Shown: positions 23,310-34,718, counted from the stretch's first letter. The stretch is 64,000 bases of DNA from Aquatica leii (GCA_035610365.1 CM069432.1:16988001-17052000); one strand, 5' to 3'. Translations and numbers: made by a program. Notes: generated from the letters alone by a model not told the origin.

Positions 23310-23740
23310 GTTACAGGTTTTTAAGGTTTTTTTTTTAAATTTAAAAAGCGACATAAAATTGCTACATAAAATCATAATTTAAAGCAGACTTAGAGGTGCA
23401 AAGCAAACTGTTATCGGTATCAAACGAAAGCGGACAAAAAAAATGATTGATAATTGGAAAATTACTCTTTTATCTCATTATTCATTTAGCAACAAACACA
23501 TTATTTTCTGGTTGCATAAAGCAAAGTTAGCTATATTAGCTGACGCCGTTAACTAAATCGTAGGTATTAATTTAACAATAGCGTCAGTTAACTACATCGT
23601 CAAAGATAACAATGTTTATATTTTACATTTGTATGCATAAAATCCGTGGAATTTTTTGGTGAATTTAATATAATTAACATTTCGTTAATCAGAAAGGGTA
23701 GACAGTTAAGTAGTGTAACGATAAGAGGAGAAGGGAAATT

Positions 23741-24476
23741 ATGTCGGATTCCGAGGAAGGGTGGTCTGAAGGAAAAAGAAAAAAGCAAGCTACGGTGGAG
23801 GAGGTGTTTAGAAAGAGCATCAAAGTAAGGAAATCACTGGTAGCGGAAGGAAAAAAGAGAAAAGATGGTGAGTTAGTAGAAATGTGTAAAGAACTGTTAA
23901 AGGAGGTAAAGAGTATAAGAGAGGAACAAATTAAGATGGGTAAGAAGTTGGAAGAGAATAATAAAAAGGTATAGGAGATGAAAGAAGAATTAAGAAAGAC
24001 AAATGAAAAATGGAAGATGAAATTTGAAGAAATGGGAGAAAAGTATAGAAAGTTGGAGGCCAGATTGGAGAAGATAGAAAGAAGCTGGGAAAAAACATAA
24101 AAAGAAAAAAGGAGAACAAACATTATCATAAGAGGTATGGAAGTGAAAGATGGAAAGAAGGAGCAAAAGGAGCAAGTAGAAAATTAGATGAAGAAGGATC
24201 TAAAGATAGAGAAAACAGTGGTAGCAACTAGAAGGCTAGCAGAGCGTGTATTGTTAGTAAGGATGGGTACATTTGAGGATAAGGAACATTTATTTAGACG
24301 ATGACATGACAAGAAGGGAAATAGAAATACAAAAGAAGATAAGATATGAGGCGAGTAAGATGGAGGGAGAGGGGAAAAGTATTAAAATAGGATTCTTGAA
24401 AGTGTGGGTGGAAAATGAAGAAAGGTTTTGGGATGAGGAGAGAGGAACTCTAGTGAAGAAGGGAGCAAAAAACTAA
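23741..24476 (+). pseudogene. LINE ORF1 (RNA-binding protein), broken
   Basis: It begins MSDSEEGWSEGKRKKQ with a basic N-terminal region, followed by a long heptad-like coiled coil rich in E/K/R (about residues 45-125), then an RRM-like part (RTNIIIRGMEVKDGKK) and YLDDDMTRREIEIQKKIR near the end. Stops at 23972 and 24097 and later frame changes interrupt it. ORF1 proteins of this type bind the element RNA. Start chosen at the first ATG after the 5' UTR because the acidic MSDSEE start fits related LINEs. Confidence 0.65.
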
Positions 24477-24565
24477 GAGTTGGGGGAGGAAAGGATGGAT
24501 CAAAGGATGTTGGCTTAGCAAGTTTTAAGGAAAAAGAGATGGAAATGCAGAATCAAATGAAATTA

Positions 24566-25295
24566 TAGTTTTGGAATGTGGCAGGCATAAAAAATAAAGG
24601 AGAGGATTTCTGGAGATACGTAGAGGGTTTTGATATGATGGGAATGTCGGAAACATGGTTAGAGGAAAAAGACTGGGAAGTATGGAAAAAAAATTACCAG
24701 AGGGGTATAATTGGAAGGTGGAATTTGCAACTAGAAAAAAAAGTAAAGGTAGAGCAAGGGAGGAATACTAACGGGTATAAAAAGGAACTGGTCGGTAGAA
24801 AAGAGGAGGGAGACGAGAAGCAAAGGAAAGGGATCGTAAAAAAATATGTGGTCAGAGAAGGAAAAGAAAAACATATAGTGTTAACAGTTTATGGGCGGGA
24901 TATGAGGTTGATAAGTGAGCAGATTGAGAAAATGGTACAGGGGGAGGAAAAGGAAAAGATTATTATAGGGGGATGATTTTAACGCGAGCACAGGGGAAAA
25001 GGTAGGAGGGGAAGTAAAGAGAAGAGTTAGCATGGATAAGACAGTTAATAGGAATGGGAAAATGTTAGTAGAGATATGTGAGGAAAAAGGGTGCTCAATT
25101 CTTAATGGAAATATAGAGGAGGAGGGCAGAGGTGACTACACTTATATGGGAGGGAAGGGGGAATCGGTGATCGATTACGTGATAGTGAGTGGGGAGATGT
25201 GGGAGGACATAGAAAGGTTTAAAGTGGGGGATGAAGAGGAATCGGATCATCAGCCTCTGGAAGTGATTTCAAAAGGAAAAGAGCAAAGGAAATAA
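24566..25295 (+). pseudogene. LINE ORF2 APE endonuclease domain, broken
   Basis: Motifs in order: FWNVAGIKNKGEDFW (N-terminal Asn motif), MMGMSETWL (metal-binding Glu), IIIGG with a stop and frame change where DFN is expected, GKGESVIDYVIVSG, and SDHQPLEV (catalytic Asp-His). This is the exonuclease-endonuclease-phosphatase fold that nicks target DNA. The stop falls on the central D-F-N motif, so activity is lost. Confidence 0.75.
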
Positions 25296-25414
25296 AGAGG
25301 AACAAAAGGGATGGGGAGTGAAAAAGGTGTGGACTGAGGAAAGCATAGAAAGATATAAGATGAAGTTGAAGCAAGTGAATTGGGGAGATGTAGGGGGAAG
25401 AAGGATTAAAGGAG

Positions 25415-26725
25415 TTGACTGCAGAAATGGAGAAGACAGTAGAAAAGAAAAGGTTTGGGAGAAGACAAGGAAAAAAGAGGAACAAAAATAGGTGGTGGAA
25501 TAGAGAATGTAGAGAGGCAAAACCAGAGATGAGAAATGCTAGAGGAAGATGGAAGAAAGGTAGAATAGATGTACAGGAGTATAAGGGAAAGAAAGTGAAA
25601 TTTAAAAATGTATGTTTTGAGAGAAAGGTGTCTTATAAAGAGGAAATGGAGAAACAAGTAAAGGAAATAAAGAAAGAAGGAAAAGTGTGGGAATTTCTAA
25701 ACAAGGAGAGAAGAAGAGGTAAGAGGAGAGGAGGTTTAATGGATTTAAAGGCGTGGTTGGGTTATTGTATGGAGCGTTTGGAGGGAACAATAGAAGGACC
25801 AGGGCAGGTGATATTGCAAGGGGTAAATACAATACAGGAGGGGTGGGAGATAACGAAAGAGGAAATGGAGGAAGCAATAAATAGACTAAAATTAAGAAAT
25901 ACGGCAGGAACGGACGGTACGCAAGGAGAGCAATGGAAATATGTAGGGGAGAGAGTGAGAGGAAATTTAAGAAAATTTTTTAATATAATATGGAAAGGGG
26001 AGGAATTGCCAGAGAGTTGGAAAGAAAGTTTAATTCTTCCGGTTTATAAGGTAGGGGATAGGAAGGAGGTAAAGAATTATAGAAGGATTAGTGTTACTAA
26101 TGTAAGTCATAAATTGTATGCCATGATTATACAAAAGAGGTTGGAAAAGGAAGTGGAAGAAAAAAATCTATTACCAGATTGGCAGATGGGATTTAGAGTG
26201 GGAAGAAGGGCAATAGACAATGTTTATATAGTGAAACAGTTGGTCAATGGAGAGCTAGATAAGAAAAGGGGTAAGGTATACGCGTTCTTTATGGACATAG
26301 AAGCTGCGTTTGATAATGTGAATAGGGAAAAACTATGGAAGGTGTTAAGGAAAAAGGAAATAGAGGAACAACTAGTGAGGAAACTAGAAGGGATATATAA
26401 AGAGACTAAGAATAGGGTAAAAATAGGGGATAGTGTTAGTGAAGTGTTTTGAACGAGGAAGGGGTTAAGGCAGGGGTGTCCTCTTAGCCCTATTTTATTT
26501 GCACTGTATATAGGGGACATAGAGGAAGTGTTGAAGGGAGGACAGTGTGGTGGGGTGGTCATGGAGGGAGGGGTTAAAGTGTGGGTGTTGGCATATGCAG
26601 ACGATATGGTCATGGTGGCAAAAAATGAGTTGGAGATGAAAGGTATGATCAATACGATAAAGAGGTACCTGGAAAGGAAAGATTTGGGTTTAAATGTGAG
26701 AAAGTCTAAGATGGTAGTTTTTTAA
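25415..26725 (+). pseudogene. LINE ORF2 reverse transcriptase, broken
   Basis: RT motifs are in order: NTAGTDGTQGEQWK, SLILPVYKVGD, NYRRISVTN, GFRVGRRAIDNVY, FFMDIEAAFDNVNRE (first catalytic Asp), then one stop at 26450-26452, GLRQGCPLSPILFALYI, and AYADDMVMVA (catalytic YADD). The core from 25415 to 26449 is a single open frame. The stop is a single in-frame TGA; the frame then continues through the YADD box to 26725. Confidence 0.85.
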
Positions 26726-27660
26726 AAAGGGAGAGGAGGGAAGAAAAAGGAGGAGTTAAAATGGGGAGAACAGAAGATAGAGGCAGTGAATGAAGTGACA
26801 TATTTGGGATAAAGGCTAAGGTACGATAACAAAGATGATGCGCATATAAGGGAGTTAGCAAAGAAGGGTAACAGGGTATTAGGGCAGGTATGGAGTTTAG
26901 GGGAAAGAGTGTTTGGGAAGGAGGTCGAGAAGAGAAGATGGCTGTTAAAAAAATTGATTAAAAGTGTGATGTTGTACGGGGTGGAGGTATGGGGTTGGAA
27001 AGAGTGGAACCTATTGGAAAGGGTGCAAATAAAATATTGGAAATGGATACTAGGTTTAGACAAGGAGACGCCGGGGTACATAATAGAAAAGGAGGGGAAG
27101 TTAGAGAAGATTAAAATAAAAGCAGGGAAAAGGGCGATGGGTTATGAAGAGACAATGAAGGGTAGGAGAGAATGTAAAATTTTGCAATGTTGCTGGAGGA
27201 CGGTAAAAGATAGCAAAAATATATAGGGACAGGAGGAAAGGAAACTGTACTACCAACGAGGAGGTTTCGCAAGAGAAGAGGTGGAAAGAAGGAAAGAGGA
27301 AGGGAGGTTAAATACGGAGGAGATAGTAAGAAGAGATAAAGACTCGCAGATGCAAGAAAGGGAAGGAAAGGATAACGTAAAGTATGGGAAAATAGTGCTC
27401 AGGGGTTCCGAAGTATCTGATGGGGAGGAGAAGGTTAGGAGAGAAACGGCTTATAGCCAGGTTTAGATGTGGAAATGAGGAGAATTTAAATAAGTATTGG
27501 AAGGAGGATGTAATGAGGAGATGTAGATTATGTGGGGAGGGATGGGGGGACATAGAGCACTTGAGTGAAAAGTGTGACGAGCTAAAGGAAGAAATGAGGG
27601 GAGGAAGGTTCTGATTGGGGAGGGATTGAATTGGATAAAAGCAGTAAAGGAAAGAAGGAT
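26726..27660 (+). pseudogene. LINE ORF2 C-terminal region with Cys/His motif
   Basis: After the RT thumb, LIKSVMLYGVEVWGWKEW, IKYWKWILGLDKETPGYI match the conserved segment after the fingers-palm in this LINE group. Near 27525-27580 CRLCGEGWGDIEHLSEKC has the CX2CX9HX4C-like zinc-binding form typical of these C-termini. The parts lie in different frames. Confidence 0.65.
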
Positions 27661-27950
27661 AAGAGAGGAGGGTTAGGTCTAACGAAATAGAATAGTAAGA
27701 TGGTGATTGGAATATTTTATTAAAGAAAGTTATTTTAGTTTTATAAATGTTTGTATGTATTATATGTATTACATTATTATGTAAAAGGTAAAGGTGTAAG
27801 GGTAACGTAATCCATTGTAAGGCCGAATGGCTCAACAATTATCAATAAATAATAATAAGATAACAATGTTTTATGCAATATGGCCTGTGAGTTTAATATA
27901 AAAACTACTGTCCGTGTACCAGCGTTGACATTAGTTAAGTATAGTAATTT

Positions 27951-28006
27951 AGGTACACGCTAAAATGCTTACATCATAATCAACGATGACGTTTTAGCGT
28001 GTACCT
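27951..28006. repeat. Perfect 15-bp inverted repeat (hairpin)
   Basis: AGGTACACGCTAAAA at 27951-27965 is exactly complementary to TTTTAGCGTGTACCT at 27992-28006, with a 26-nt loop. It lies in the DNA element outside the LINE. A third, imperfect relative (CGTGTACCAGCG) is at 27913. Confidence 0.8.
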
Positions 28007-28339
28007 ACATTACCCGTTAAGGCACAAGCTAGCGTGCTCTTAGACATGGCGTCTTAATAAGTAGTGATACAATACTAGTACACTTTAAATTGTTTACAAC
28101 GTCAGAGGAAAAAAATCAATATGCTTTTTGTGGGAAATAAAAATAAAACAAAGAAAAAATCAACGTTTGTACAATACGTACATGGGTTAAAAGATGCTTA
28201 AAAGTAAACTTAACTTATTATACAATTACATTCGTAACGGTGGTTAATTTAAAAATAAATGCAAATGTATTATAAACACAAGGTGTAACGGGAAAATTAC
28301 AGATACTAAAAATGTCACCACTTTACACGCTTTTAAGAT

Positions 28340-28545
28340 GTTAAATAGAGTTAGTTAATGTTAAGGTTAAAGTTGTCATTAAAGCTAAGGTTAGGATCAA
28401 AGTGAACGACATGACTAGAATTAAGAATTAAGTAAAAGTTAGAGTTAAATGTTGGAGTTAAGGTTTGAGGTAAGGTTAGGATTAAGGTTACGGTTAAAGT
28501 AAGAATTAAGGTTAGTGTTAAAGTTAGGGTTAAGGTTACTTCACA
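28340..28545 (+). repeat. Degenerate GTTAAG-type hexamer repeat
   Basis: A 200-bp stretch of units such as GGTTAAG, GTTAGG, GTTAAAG, most regular at 28440-28545. It resembles, but is not, the insect TTAGG telomere repeat; hexamers with AA prevail. It sits within the 2.4-kb DNA element. Confidence 0.75.
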
Positions 28546-28557
28546 GTATAGAAACAA

Positions 28558-28755
28558 TCATGCGCAGTAGCTTTGACACGTTGAAAACAGGTGCCAAAAT
28601 TTCATCCAATCTTGCCGTTCAATTCGACTTCCGGCATAATGCGCATTGGGTAAAATTGTTACACAAAGATCAAAGTGCCGCTTGCAGATTGAAACTACTG
28701 ATTTGTTTGCAGCAATGGGGCCCGAGTACGCCCAATATTTAGGTGTCATCGTCAA
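28558..28755 (-). other. Unrecognised 65-codon open frame
   Basis: The minus-strand frame contains MTPKYWAYSGPIAANKSVVS. I do not recognise a family. It lies inside the TIR-bounded DNA element, which has no visible transposase, so it could be a scrap of one or chance. Confidence 0.2.
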
Positions 28756-29386
28756 CCATTCTGAGACATAATTTTATATGCCAGAGATCTAAAACGCACT
28801 ATAATGTACTAAAAGGATTTTTTTTAAAAGATACTTTTATCTATTCGACATACTCGTATTTTTAGAATTGCCTGATACCGGTGTTGTGGGGCTATTGCTT
28901 AACTTAATACTTTCTACGGTTTGCCAACTTTATCAAAGACGTGGCTTCTTAGCAGTTGTTAAAAGTGCCAAAGATGTTTCAGTTGAGTGCTAGTGGACCG
29001 TTCAATAAAAAACTGTACTGCAATCGAAGCTTTTACCTAAGCATTTAGATCATTTTATGTGACATGAATTGTACGACAAACAACGTGTCTTTATAAACAT
29101 AAAAATGCATTTAAAGGTGTTGACACATTTTTATTGTTTTTGGTTCATTTTGAGTTAGTCTTAATCATTTCCAAAAAAGAAGGCGTTATTAAGTTGATAA
29201 AAATTAATATAACATTATTTATTGATCTGTGTTATACGCCAAGAAAAGGAGTGTTCAAATTGTTTTGATGTTATTAAAAGTGTTTTTAAATTTAATTACT
29301 ACCCACGGCGACCACACATGTAGTTTAGATATTTTTTCTATGGCGGACGATAATGTAGCAATTTTTTAAAAAAATCGTAATTCCTA

Positions 29387-29564
29387 CCGTGCGTTGTAAA
29401 AAGGTAAATGACGTCATATGAGTAAAAAGTAGTTCCAACTTTAAGACCGTATAACTTTAAGAAAAGTGAATATTCCGCAATTTTTTTTCCAATAACCATC
29501 TTAAAACGCTTTTCTGTATTAAGAACACCTAATTGTAATTTTCAAAGAAGAGTGCCCTAAAGTG
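29387..29564 (-). repeat. Right TIR of the 2.4-kb DNA element
   Basis: Inverted partner of 22922-23098, ending CCTAAAGTG before ATAT. Aligns along its full length with a few substitutions. Confidence 0.8.
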
Positions 29565-29676
29565 ATATGGACCCCAAAATAATTTTGTTTACTAACTAAG
29601 CAAAATATATTTTAGATAGTCAATGGAACTTAAAAATCCCAACCAAACCGTTTTGATAAAATTTAGCAAAGTTCAG

Positions 29677-29697
29677 ACTGTCTGTCTGACAGACAGT
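29677..29697. repeat. 21-bp palindrome
   Basis: ACTGTCTGTC-T-GACAGACAGT is perfectly self-complementary around one central base. It lies about 110 bp outside the right TIR. Function unknown. Confidence 0.7.
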
Positions 29698-30349
29698 AAA
29701 TGGTTTAATAATCTTTACTAAACGACATCTAAGGTAACATAGGTATGCGCAACACTACAAAAAAAATTAATGCTTCTGATCCAATTTATAGTTATCTTCG
29801 TTACGACATTTGCAAAATGAATATGCTTGTAGCACTCAAAACCAATAAAGCATTAATTGGTTTAAAATGAATGTTTTAAACTTCAAATAAAAGTTATAAG
29901 ACAACTCACAATTTAGTCACTTCATAAAGGATCACGAAACGGAACTGACAAAAAACTGCAGGTGGAAGCTCTCCAGTGAATTTTCAATGTTTTTTTAAAA
30001 ACCATACAATACGGCTGCTTTAGTTTACTCAAACGTAACGTACCAAAAACTATATTTCTTGAAACCTATTTATTAATTATCTCCCCAAGTGACGTTACTA
30101 AATTTTTTTTTTACCCAGAGCGCCTGATAAACGGGCACGTTACAAAGTATGGGATCCAACTATAACCCTATACATCTATTTTCGGTTTTATCTGGGAGAA
30201 ACCCAGATGTGGCAGGAATCCTAGCAAATGGTGCACCAGGTAATTTGTTCTTATCTCAAATATTTATGTCACACAATATCTATTAGTTAAAAACGCAGAA
30301 TTCATCAACCAATAATATAAAAAATTTTGAATCTAATGGGATGTATGGG

Positions 30350-31060
30350 TTTAGGTAAAATGCCAACTATTGAAAATTGGTGAAATACTAGTAAAATATT
30401 CAGTTACAATTTTGCTAAAAACGTTATGTCTAGAAATATGTTTGGAATTTAGTTAAAGATGATTCATTTTGCTGATGATGAAGTACCAAACAAAAAAGAT
30501 AAATTATATAAATTATCTTCTTTGTTCGTAGTACTAAGAACAAACTTTAAATCATTGTATGTCCCAGAAGAATACATGTGCGTTGATGAGACCCTATTAC
30601 CATTTAGAAAAAAACTAAGCTTTTGTCGGTATATAAACACTAATTGCCATAAATACAGAACACAATTATTAATCTATGTTTTGGTATCATGTAACATATA
30701 AACCAAAAATATGAACAGGAAAAAGAGAGACCAATGTAATTTTTTTGGTCTTATATATCGTTGATAATCTATTAAATAAAAAACGAACGTTCGTTACAGA
30801 TAATTGGTACACGAGTTTGCTTCTAGCTCACAAAATATTAAATATTGTTACAATAAAACAAAAGTTTTAAACTTTGTTGAAATGCGATCAAATTACCTGT
30901 AGCATAATCTACAACTAAGAAAGCAACGGTAGCTCAAAGTTTGTGGAGAGCAGGAGATGAGAAAACTAGCTAATATAATTAAGTTTGTGTTTAATGATCA
31001 AATTATAAATTGATTAAAACGTCGCCAAAACAAGAAAAATAAGAAATCCAAGCGCTTGTT
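30350..31060 (+). mobile_element. piggyBac-family transposase remnant
   Basis: A short frame at 30459-30701 reads IHFADDEVPNKKDKLYKL, FKSLYVPEEYMCVDETLLPF, LSFCRYI. This is the DDE_Tnp_1_7 (piggyBac) core: FADNE..., YVPE..(V/I)DE, where the Asp of VDE is a catalytic residue. Upstream, RYVxKYVWNLVKDDSF-like text fits the preceding helix; downstream, TFVTDNWYTSLLLAHKIL matches the (V)DNWYTS motif with the second catalytic Asp. Stops and frame changes are frequent. Terminal repeats and TTAA sites were not identified. Confidence 0.75.
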
Positions 31061-31579
31061 TTCACCTGACAAAACTTAAGGTAAACACATCAAACGCAAT
31101 TCGTCGCAAGCAATAACACAATGATTCCAGTATTATCGGATTCATAAATTAGGCAACACCTCGTACACGTCGATAATAATAGTACCAAAGTTAAATTTAA
31201 GGAATACAATTAGTACAAATTTAAAGTAATTACATTGTAGAAGCAAAGTGATAATTTGACAGATAATTACAAATAAAGATGTGCAAAAGTTATTCGTCAT
31301 AACATCTATATATTTAGTCGTTTTTAAATACAATCGCCACCAAAACAGAGAATTACGTACAAAAAGAGAGTACTTCCTTTGTTTTCAACGTGCGATTAGC
31401 GCTAATGGCATACTAAAACATCTCCCTAAAAATGCTTGTTTCCTTAACGTTTAGAAACGTTCAAACTTCTAGACGACTTTTTTAACATAAGAATATAAAT
31501 ATTTGTTTGATTGGAACTATTAGAAAAAACGTGAAAAAATCTTCTTAAAGTAGCAGTTAAAGCACAATTCAATAATAAT

Positions 31580-31734
31580 TGTAGAATATGTGCACAGTTG
31601 TATGAGGTTATTTAATTTGTTATAAAAGTACAAAAACACAAATAAACTGGTACTCAATTCTTATAACGTAACAACTTTTACAAAACTAAACAAACATATT
31701 TCAATGTTGCCACATGTAACATTGTCCTTCAACA
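31580..31734 (-). repeat. Copia 3' LTR
   Basis: On the element strand it runs TGTTGAAGGAC...ATATTCTACA. A pyrimidine-rich top strand just inside (CACACCCTCA) is the complement of a polypurine tract, TGAGGGTGTG. It matches the other LTR with roughly a dozen differences by eye. Confidence 0.9.
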
Positions 31735-31741
31735 CACACCC

Positions 31742-32340
31742 TCAATGATATATGTAGAAACTTTGCATTAATCCTTTACTAGCACACATATTTTTAAACG
31801 TTGTACAATTTTGATGTTTAGTAAACATATCGGCTAATTGTTTTGTGGTGGGAATATATTTTATACGTACTACATCCTCATCGATTTTTTCACGGATAAA
31901 ATGAAACTTTATGTTGACATGCTTTAGTCTTTTATGAAACTCTAGATTACTACATACTCTTATTGTTGACTGATTATTCTCGTATATTACAACACATACA
32001 AAATCATCATAAATTTTGAAATCGTTAACTAAATATCGAATCCAACATGCTTCGCTCACTGCGGAACTCAAAGCCAAATATTCAGATTCAGTTGAAGAAA
32101 GCGAAACCGTTGGTTGTTTACAAGATGCCCATGATACAGTGCATCCAAAAATCTTAAAAATATAACTAGTGGTTGACTTTCTGACAGTTTTGTTACCGGC
32201 CCAGTCTGCATCAGCATATCCTTCAATGTCATCATTTCCATTATTTCTAAAAACCAAACTTATCTATAAAGTACCCTGTGTATATCGTAAAATTCGTTTT
32301 AAAGCTTACCAAAGATCATAGCTGCCACAATTTTGATCCT
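31742..32340 (-). pseudogene. Copia RNase H with RT thumb edge
   Basis: The upstream edge gives LKRILRYTQGTL, the conserved end of Copia RT, then GYADADWAGNKTVRKSTTSY, VSWASCKQPTVSLSSTESEY, ENNQSTIRVCSN and KHVNIKFHFIREKI, all RNase H signatures with catalytic D (YADADWA), E (STESEY) and the NQS box. The RNase H frame itself is open for 171 codons from 32257. It would degrade the RNA strand of the hybrid. The RT core that should precede it is absent. Confidence 0.85.
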
Positions 32341-33310
32341 CACCAACAGTAGGTTGTTGCTGTTCTTCCTTTCGATCGACGTAGGCATTATCCATTTGTT
32401 CGGTTGCATTATCCTGACATCTTTGGTTCATCCTCAAAACAAGTTTCTAATTGCTCCTCTTCCTCATGTTTATTCTCAGGTAAAAATATAACATCTCTAT
32501 AACATTCCAATTGATTCTTTTCAGGGAAATAGACACGGTTACCTTTAATTTCTTCACCATATCCGATAAAAATGCCTTGCTTATTTTTAAGATCCCATTT
32601 TAATCTAATTTCTTTGGTAACATGTATAGACACCCTCGATTCAAAAATCTGAAGATATTGTAGGTTTGTTTCCTTGTTGCACCACAATTGGAATGGAGTT
32701 TTATTTGCTATCAAACTTTTACCCGTTCTGTTGATTACAAAAGTTGCTGTATTTACAGCTTCAGCTCAGAAGCTTCTATTCATCCCGCTGATCATCGCTG
32801 GTGCAGCATTCACCAAGGCACGTATTTCTCGTTCAGTTCGACCGTTTGCTGTGAGGTATACACAATCGATCGTTAATGACGAATACCTAGTTTTTCCAAT
32901 AATGCGTTTACTACATGATTTACAAACTCCAATCCGTTGTATCACGTTCAGTTCGTACAATAAAATAAAAATAAAATGTTCAATATGGGTTTTTACTTCG
33001 GATTTATACTAAAATATACATACCGATAAGTTGAAAAATCGTCTTTTATGACCAAAAAATATCGCGCACCACCTATTGAAGGCGTCTCCTTTGGTCCGCA
33101 TACATCGGCGTGAACTAATTCTAATGTTTTTAGAGCACTCGAGCCACTCACGGGATGTGGCATCCGATGCTGTTTACCCGATAAACACTTTTCGCACAAA
33201 TGGTCTTTTTCATCATCGTTAAAGCTTATATTGTTTTGCCTAAGAAACTGTTTAATGTACTGAATATTTTGATGAGTTAACACATTATGCCATGTACTTA
33301 AATTTTTCAC
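32341..33310 (-). pseudogene. Copia integrase, broken
   Basis: Starts with the GAG-pre-integrase zinc motif: WHNVLTHQN (HX3H) and LCEKCLSGK (CX2C), then LVHADVCGP with the first catalytic Asp and YFLVIKDDFSTYRYVYF. A frame change follows. Later parts keep TANGRTEREIRALV (third catalytic Glu region), WAEAVNTATFVINRT and TPFQLW..KE, GIFIGYGEE. The N-terminal part is open from 33310 to 32993 and the C-terminal part from 32714 to 32409. An in-frame TAA separates it from the protease region. Confidence 0.8.
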
Positions 33311-33322
33311 AACCTCTACAAC

Positions 33323-33907
33323 TTAAAACTCTGAATTTTTCAGTTTAGTACTGTTTACATTGCAATCAGCTGTAGTTTGGTAAGCTAAAGTTGACCTTCT
33401 TTTACTTTCACTACTAAGATAGGTTGCCTTCACACTTGAGCAGAAATCTTCCTTTTCTTTTACAAATTCCATTTTGTATAATTTATTCTGTCTGTTTGCA
33501 ATCGCCCTTACTCTACCTTCGTTGTCAACGATCTTACACATATTTTTGTCAGAAACCATTTGAAAACCGTTGTCCAGTGCAGATCCAACTATAAACAAAT
33601 TGAATTGGCACATACAGAACATTGTTTAACGTAGTTTAATTCCATCGAATGCCCATAAGCTCACACTTCTGACTCATTTTACTTCTAGGATCTTTCCATC
33701 TTCTACTTTTACTTTCCTTACACTCGTAACTTCCTTTATATTTTCGATCAACTTCATATTCCAACACATGTGTTCACTTGCGCCTGCGTCTATACACCAA
33801 TTATTTGTCTTTAACTTGCTCCATGAACTTATAAATGCGTTCGTTTCTGGAGATTTATTTTCACAGCTGGAACCACTCCTTTTTCTTTGTTTTTTCGGAA
33901 CCAACAA
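33323..33907 (-). pseudogene. Copia protease region
   Basis: NNWCIDAGASEHMC is the Copia retropepsin active-site segment, normally W(I/C)IDSGAS(D/E)HM; here the Ser of DSG is Ala, a substitution that would be expected to impair activity. The following frame with YKMEFVKEKE-like text is the linker to the integrase. A frame change splits it near 33650. Confidence 0.65.
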
Positions 33908-34602
33908 CTTTTCATCTCATGACCTTCCTTTTTGCAACAATGACACTTTCGGTTGCGTGACCGTATTTCCACCATCCGTTTTGTATATGTCTTTTAATTT
34001 GTTCCTTGTACTTACCAGTGCAGTTGCCATTTCATTAGATTTTGCTCGTTTCTCTTCCACTAGTAATCTCGAGGTTAATTTGTCAAGGGCTTGTTTATCT
34101 TCGGGTACAGACTCCCACGCAAACGTAAAATGCTTGTACTGTTCTGATAACACATTAAAATTTTTGTCATGATCACTTTGTCAGATAAAATTCCCCCCGC
34201 TTGTTCAAGTTTATTTTTTATTTCTGCCAATTTGGAGATGTACGTTGATACACTTTCTTTTCCAAAATCCAACAAAAAAAAATTCTGTTGTAGTAGGTGT
34301 ATACTCACGACTGATTCCTTATCATATACGGACTTTAGCTTTGTCAACATTTCTTTTGCAGTTTTTCAGAATAATAAATGGGTCAATGGCCCTTGCTCGA
34401 TTCTGGTGACGATCATTTCCTGAGCTTTTGCGTCAGTTTTCAACCACTTCGATATTTCATCTTCTCCGGTAGAAGGCTTTGGTAAATCCCCTGTGACTAC
34501 ATCGAACAGTCCTTGTCCTTTTAGCATAACCGTAGTTTGAAATATCCAGCTTAACTAGTTTTCATTATTTAGTTTTAAAACTTGTATATATTTTTGATCC
34601 AT
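33896..34602 (-). pseudogene. Copia gag
   Basis: Begins MDQKYIQVLKLNNEN followed by a stop (TAG) and LSW, the conserved start of Copia Gag (..L.G.NY..W), so a Tyr-type codon has probably become a stop. LKSVYDKESVVSIHLLQQNF and TYISKLAEIKNKLEQAG belong to the UBN2/Copia Gag core. The C-terminal CHCCKKEGHEMKSC has CX2CX4HX4C spacing. Start chosen because it lies about 115 bp from the PBS and matches the family. Confidence 0.75.
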
Positions 34603-34718
34603 CGTACTTTATATTTGAAACAACACAGAGAAACAAGAATGCGCGCTAAAACAAAAAAACGACGACACGCTCAAAGTTGTTTTTTTCTTTCATTCATCTC
34701 AATAACCTTTAAGCTTAC

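Larger units (their letters stand above)
23618..27858 (+). mobile_element. Nearly full-length LINE (APE-type non-LTR retrotransposon)
   Basis: A 15-bp direct repeat, AAGATAACAATGTTT, flanks it (23603-23617 and 27857-27871), and the 3' end is ATAAATAATAATAA, a TAA-type tail; the first bases of the right repeat overlap the tail. Two ORFs follow LINE order: ORF1 with coiled coil and RNA-binding region, ORF2 with APE endonuclease, RT with a YADD box and a C-terminal Cys/His segment. The coding strand is strikingly purine-rich. Multiple frameshifts and stops mean it is inactive. It resembles the Jockey/R1-side LINEs abundant in ants and other insects; exact clade not assigned. Confidence 0.85.
22922..29564. 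mobile_element. DNA transposon with 177-bp TIRs, split by a LINE
   Basis: The two ends are long inverted copies starting CACTTTAGGGCACTCTTCTT. ATAT lies immediately outside both ends (22918-22921 and 29565-29568), which is either a 4-bp target duplication or part of the palindromic terminus. Subtracting the LINE leaves about 2.4 kb. No transposase was recognised inside, so it is probably non-autonomous. CACT-type ends with a 4-bp duplication recall the CMC group (CACTA/Chapaev), but this is only a suggestion. Confidence 0.65.

Noticed and set aside
23689..24129. 146-codon minus-strand open frame rich in Ser/Phe/Leu
   Set aside because: It is the antisense shadow of the purine-rich LINE ORF1; the same holds for all minus-strand frames to 27838.
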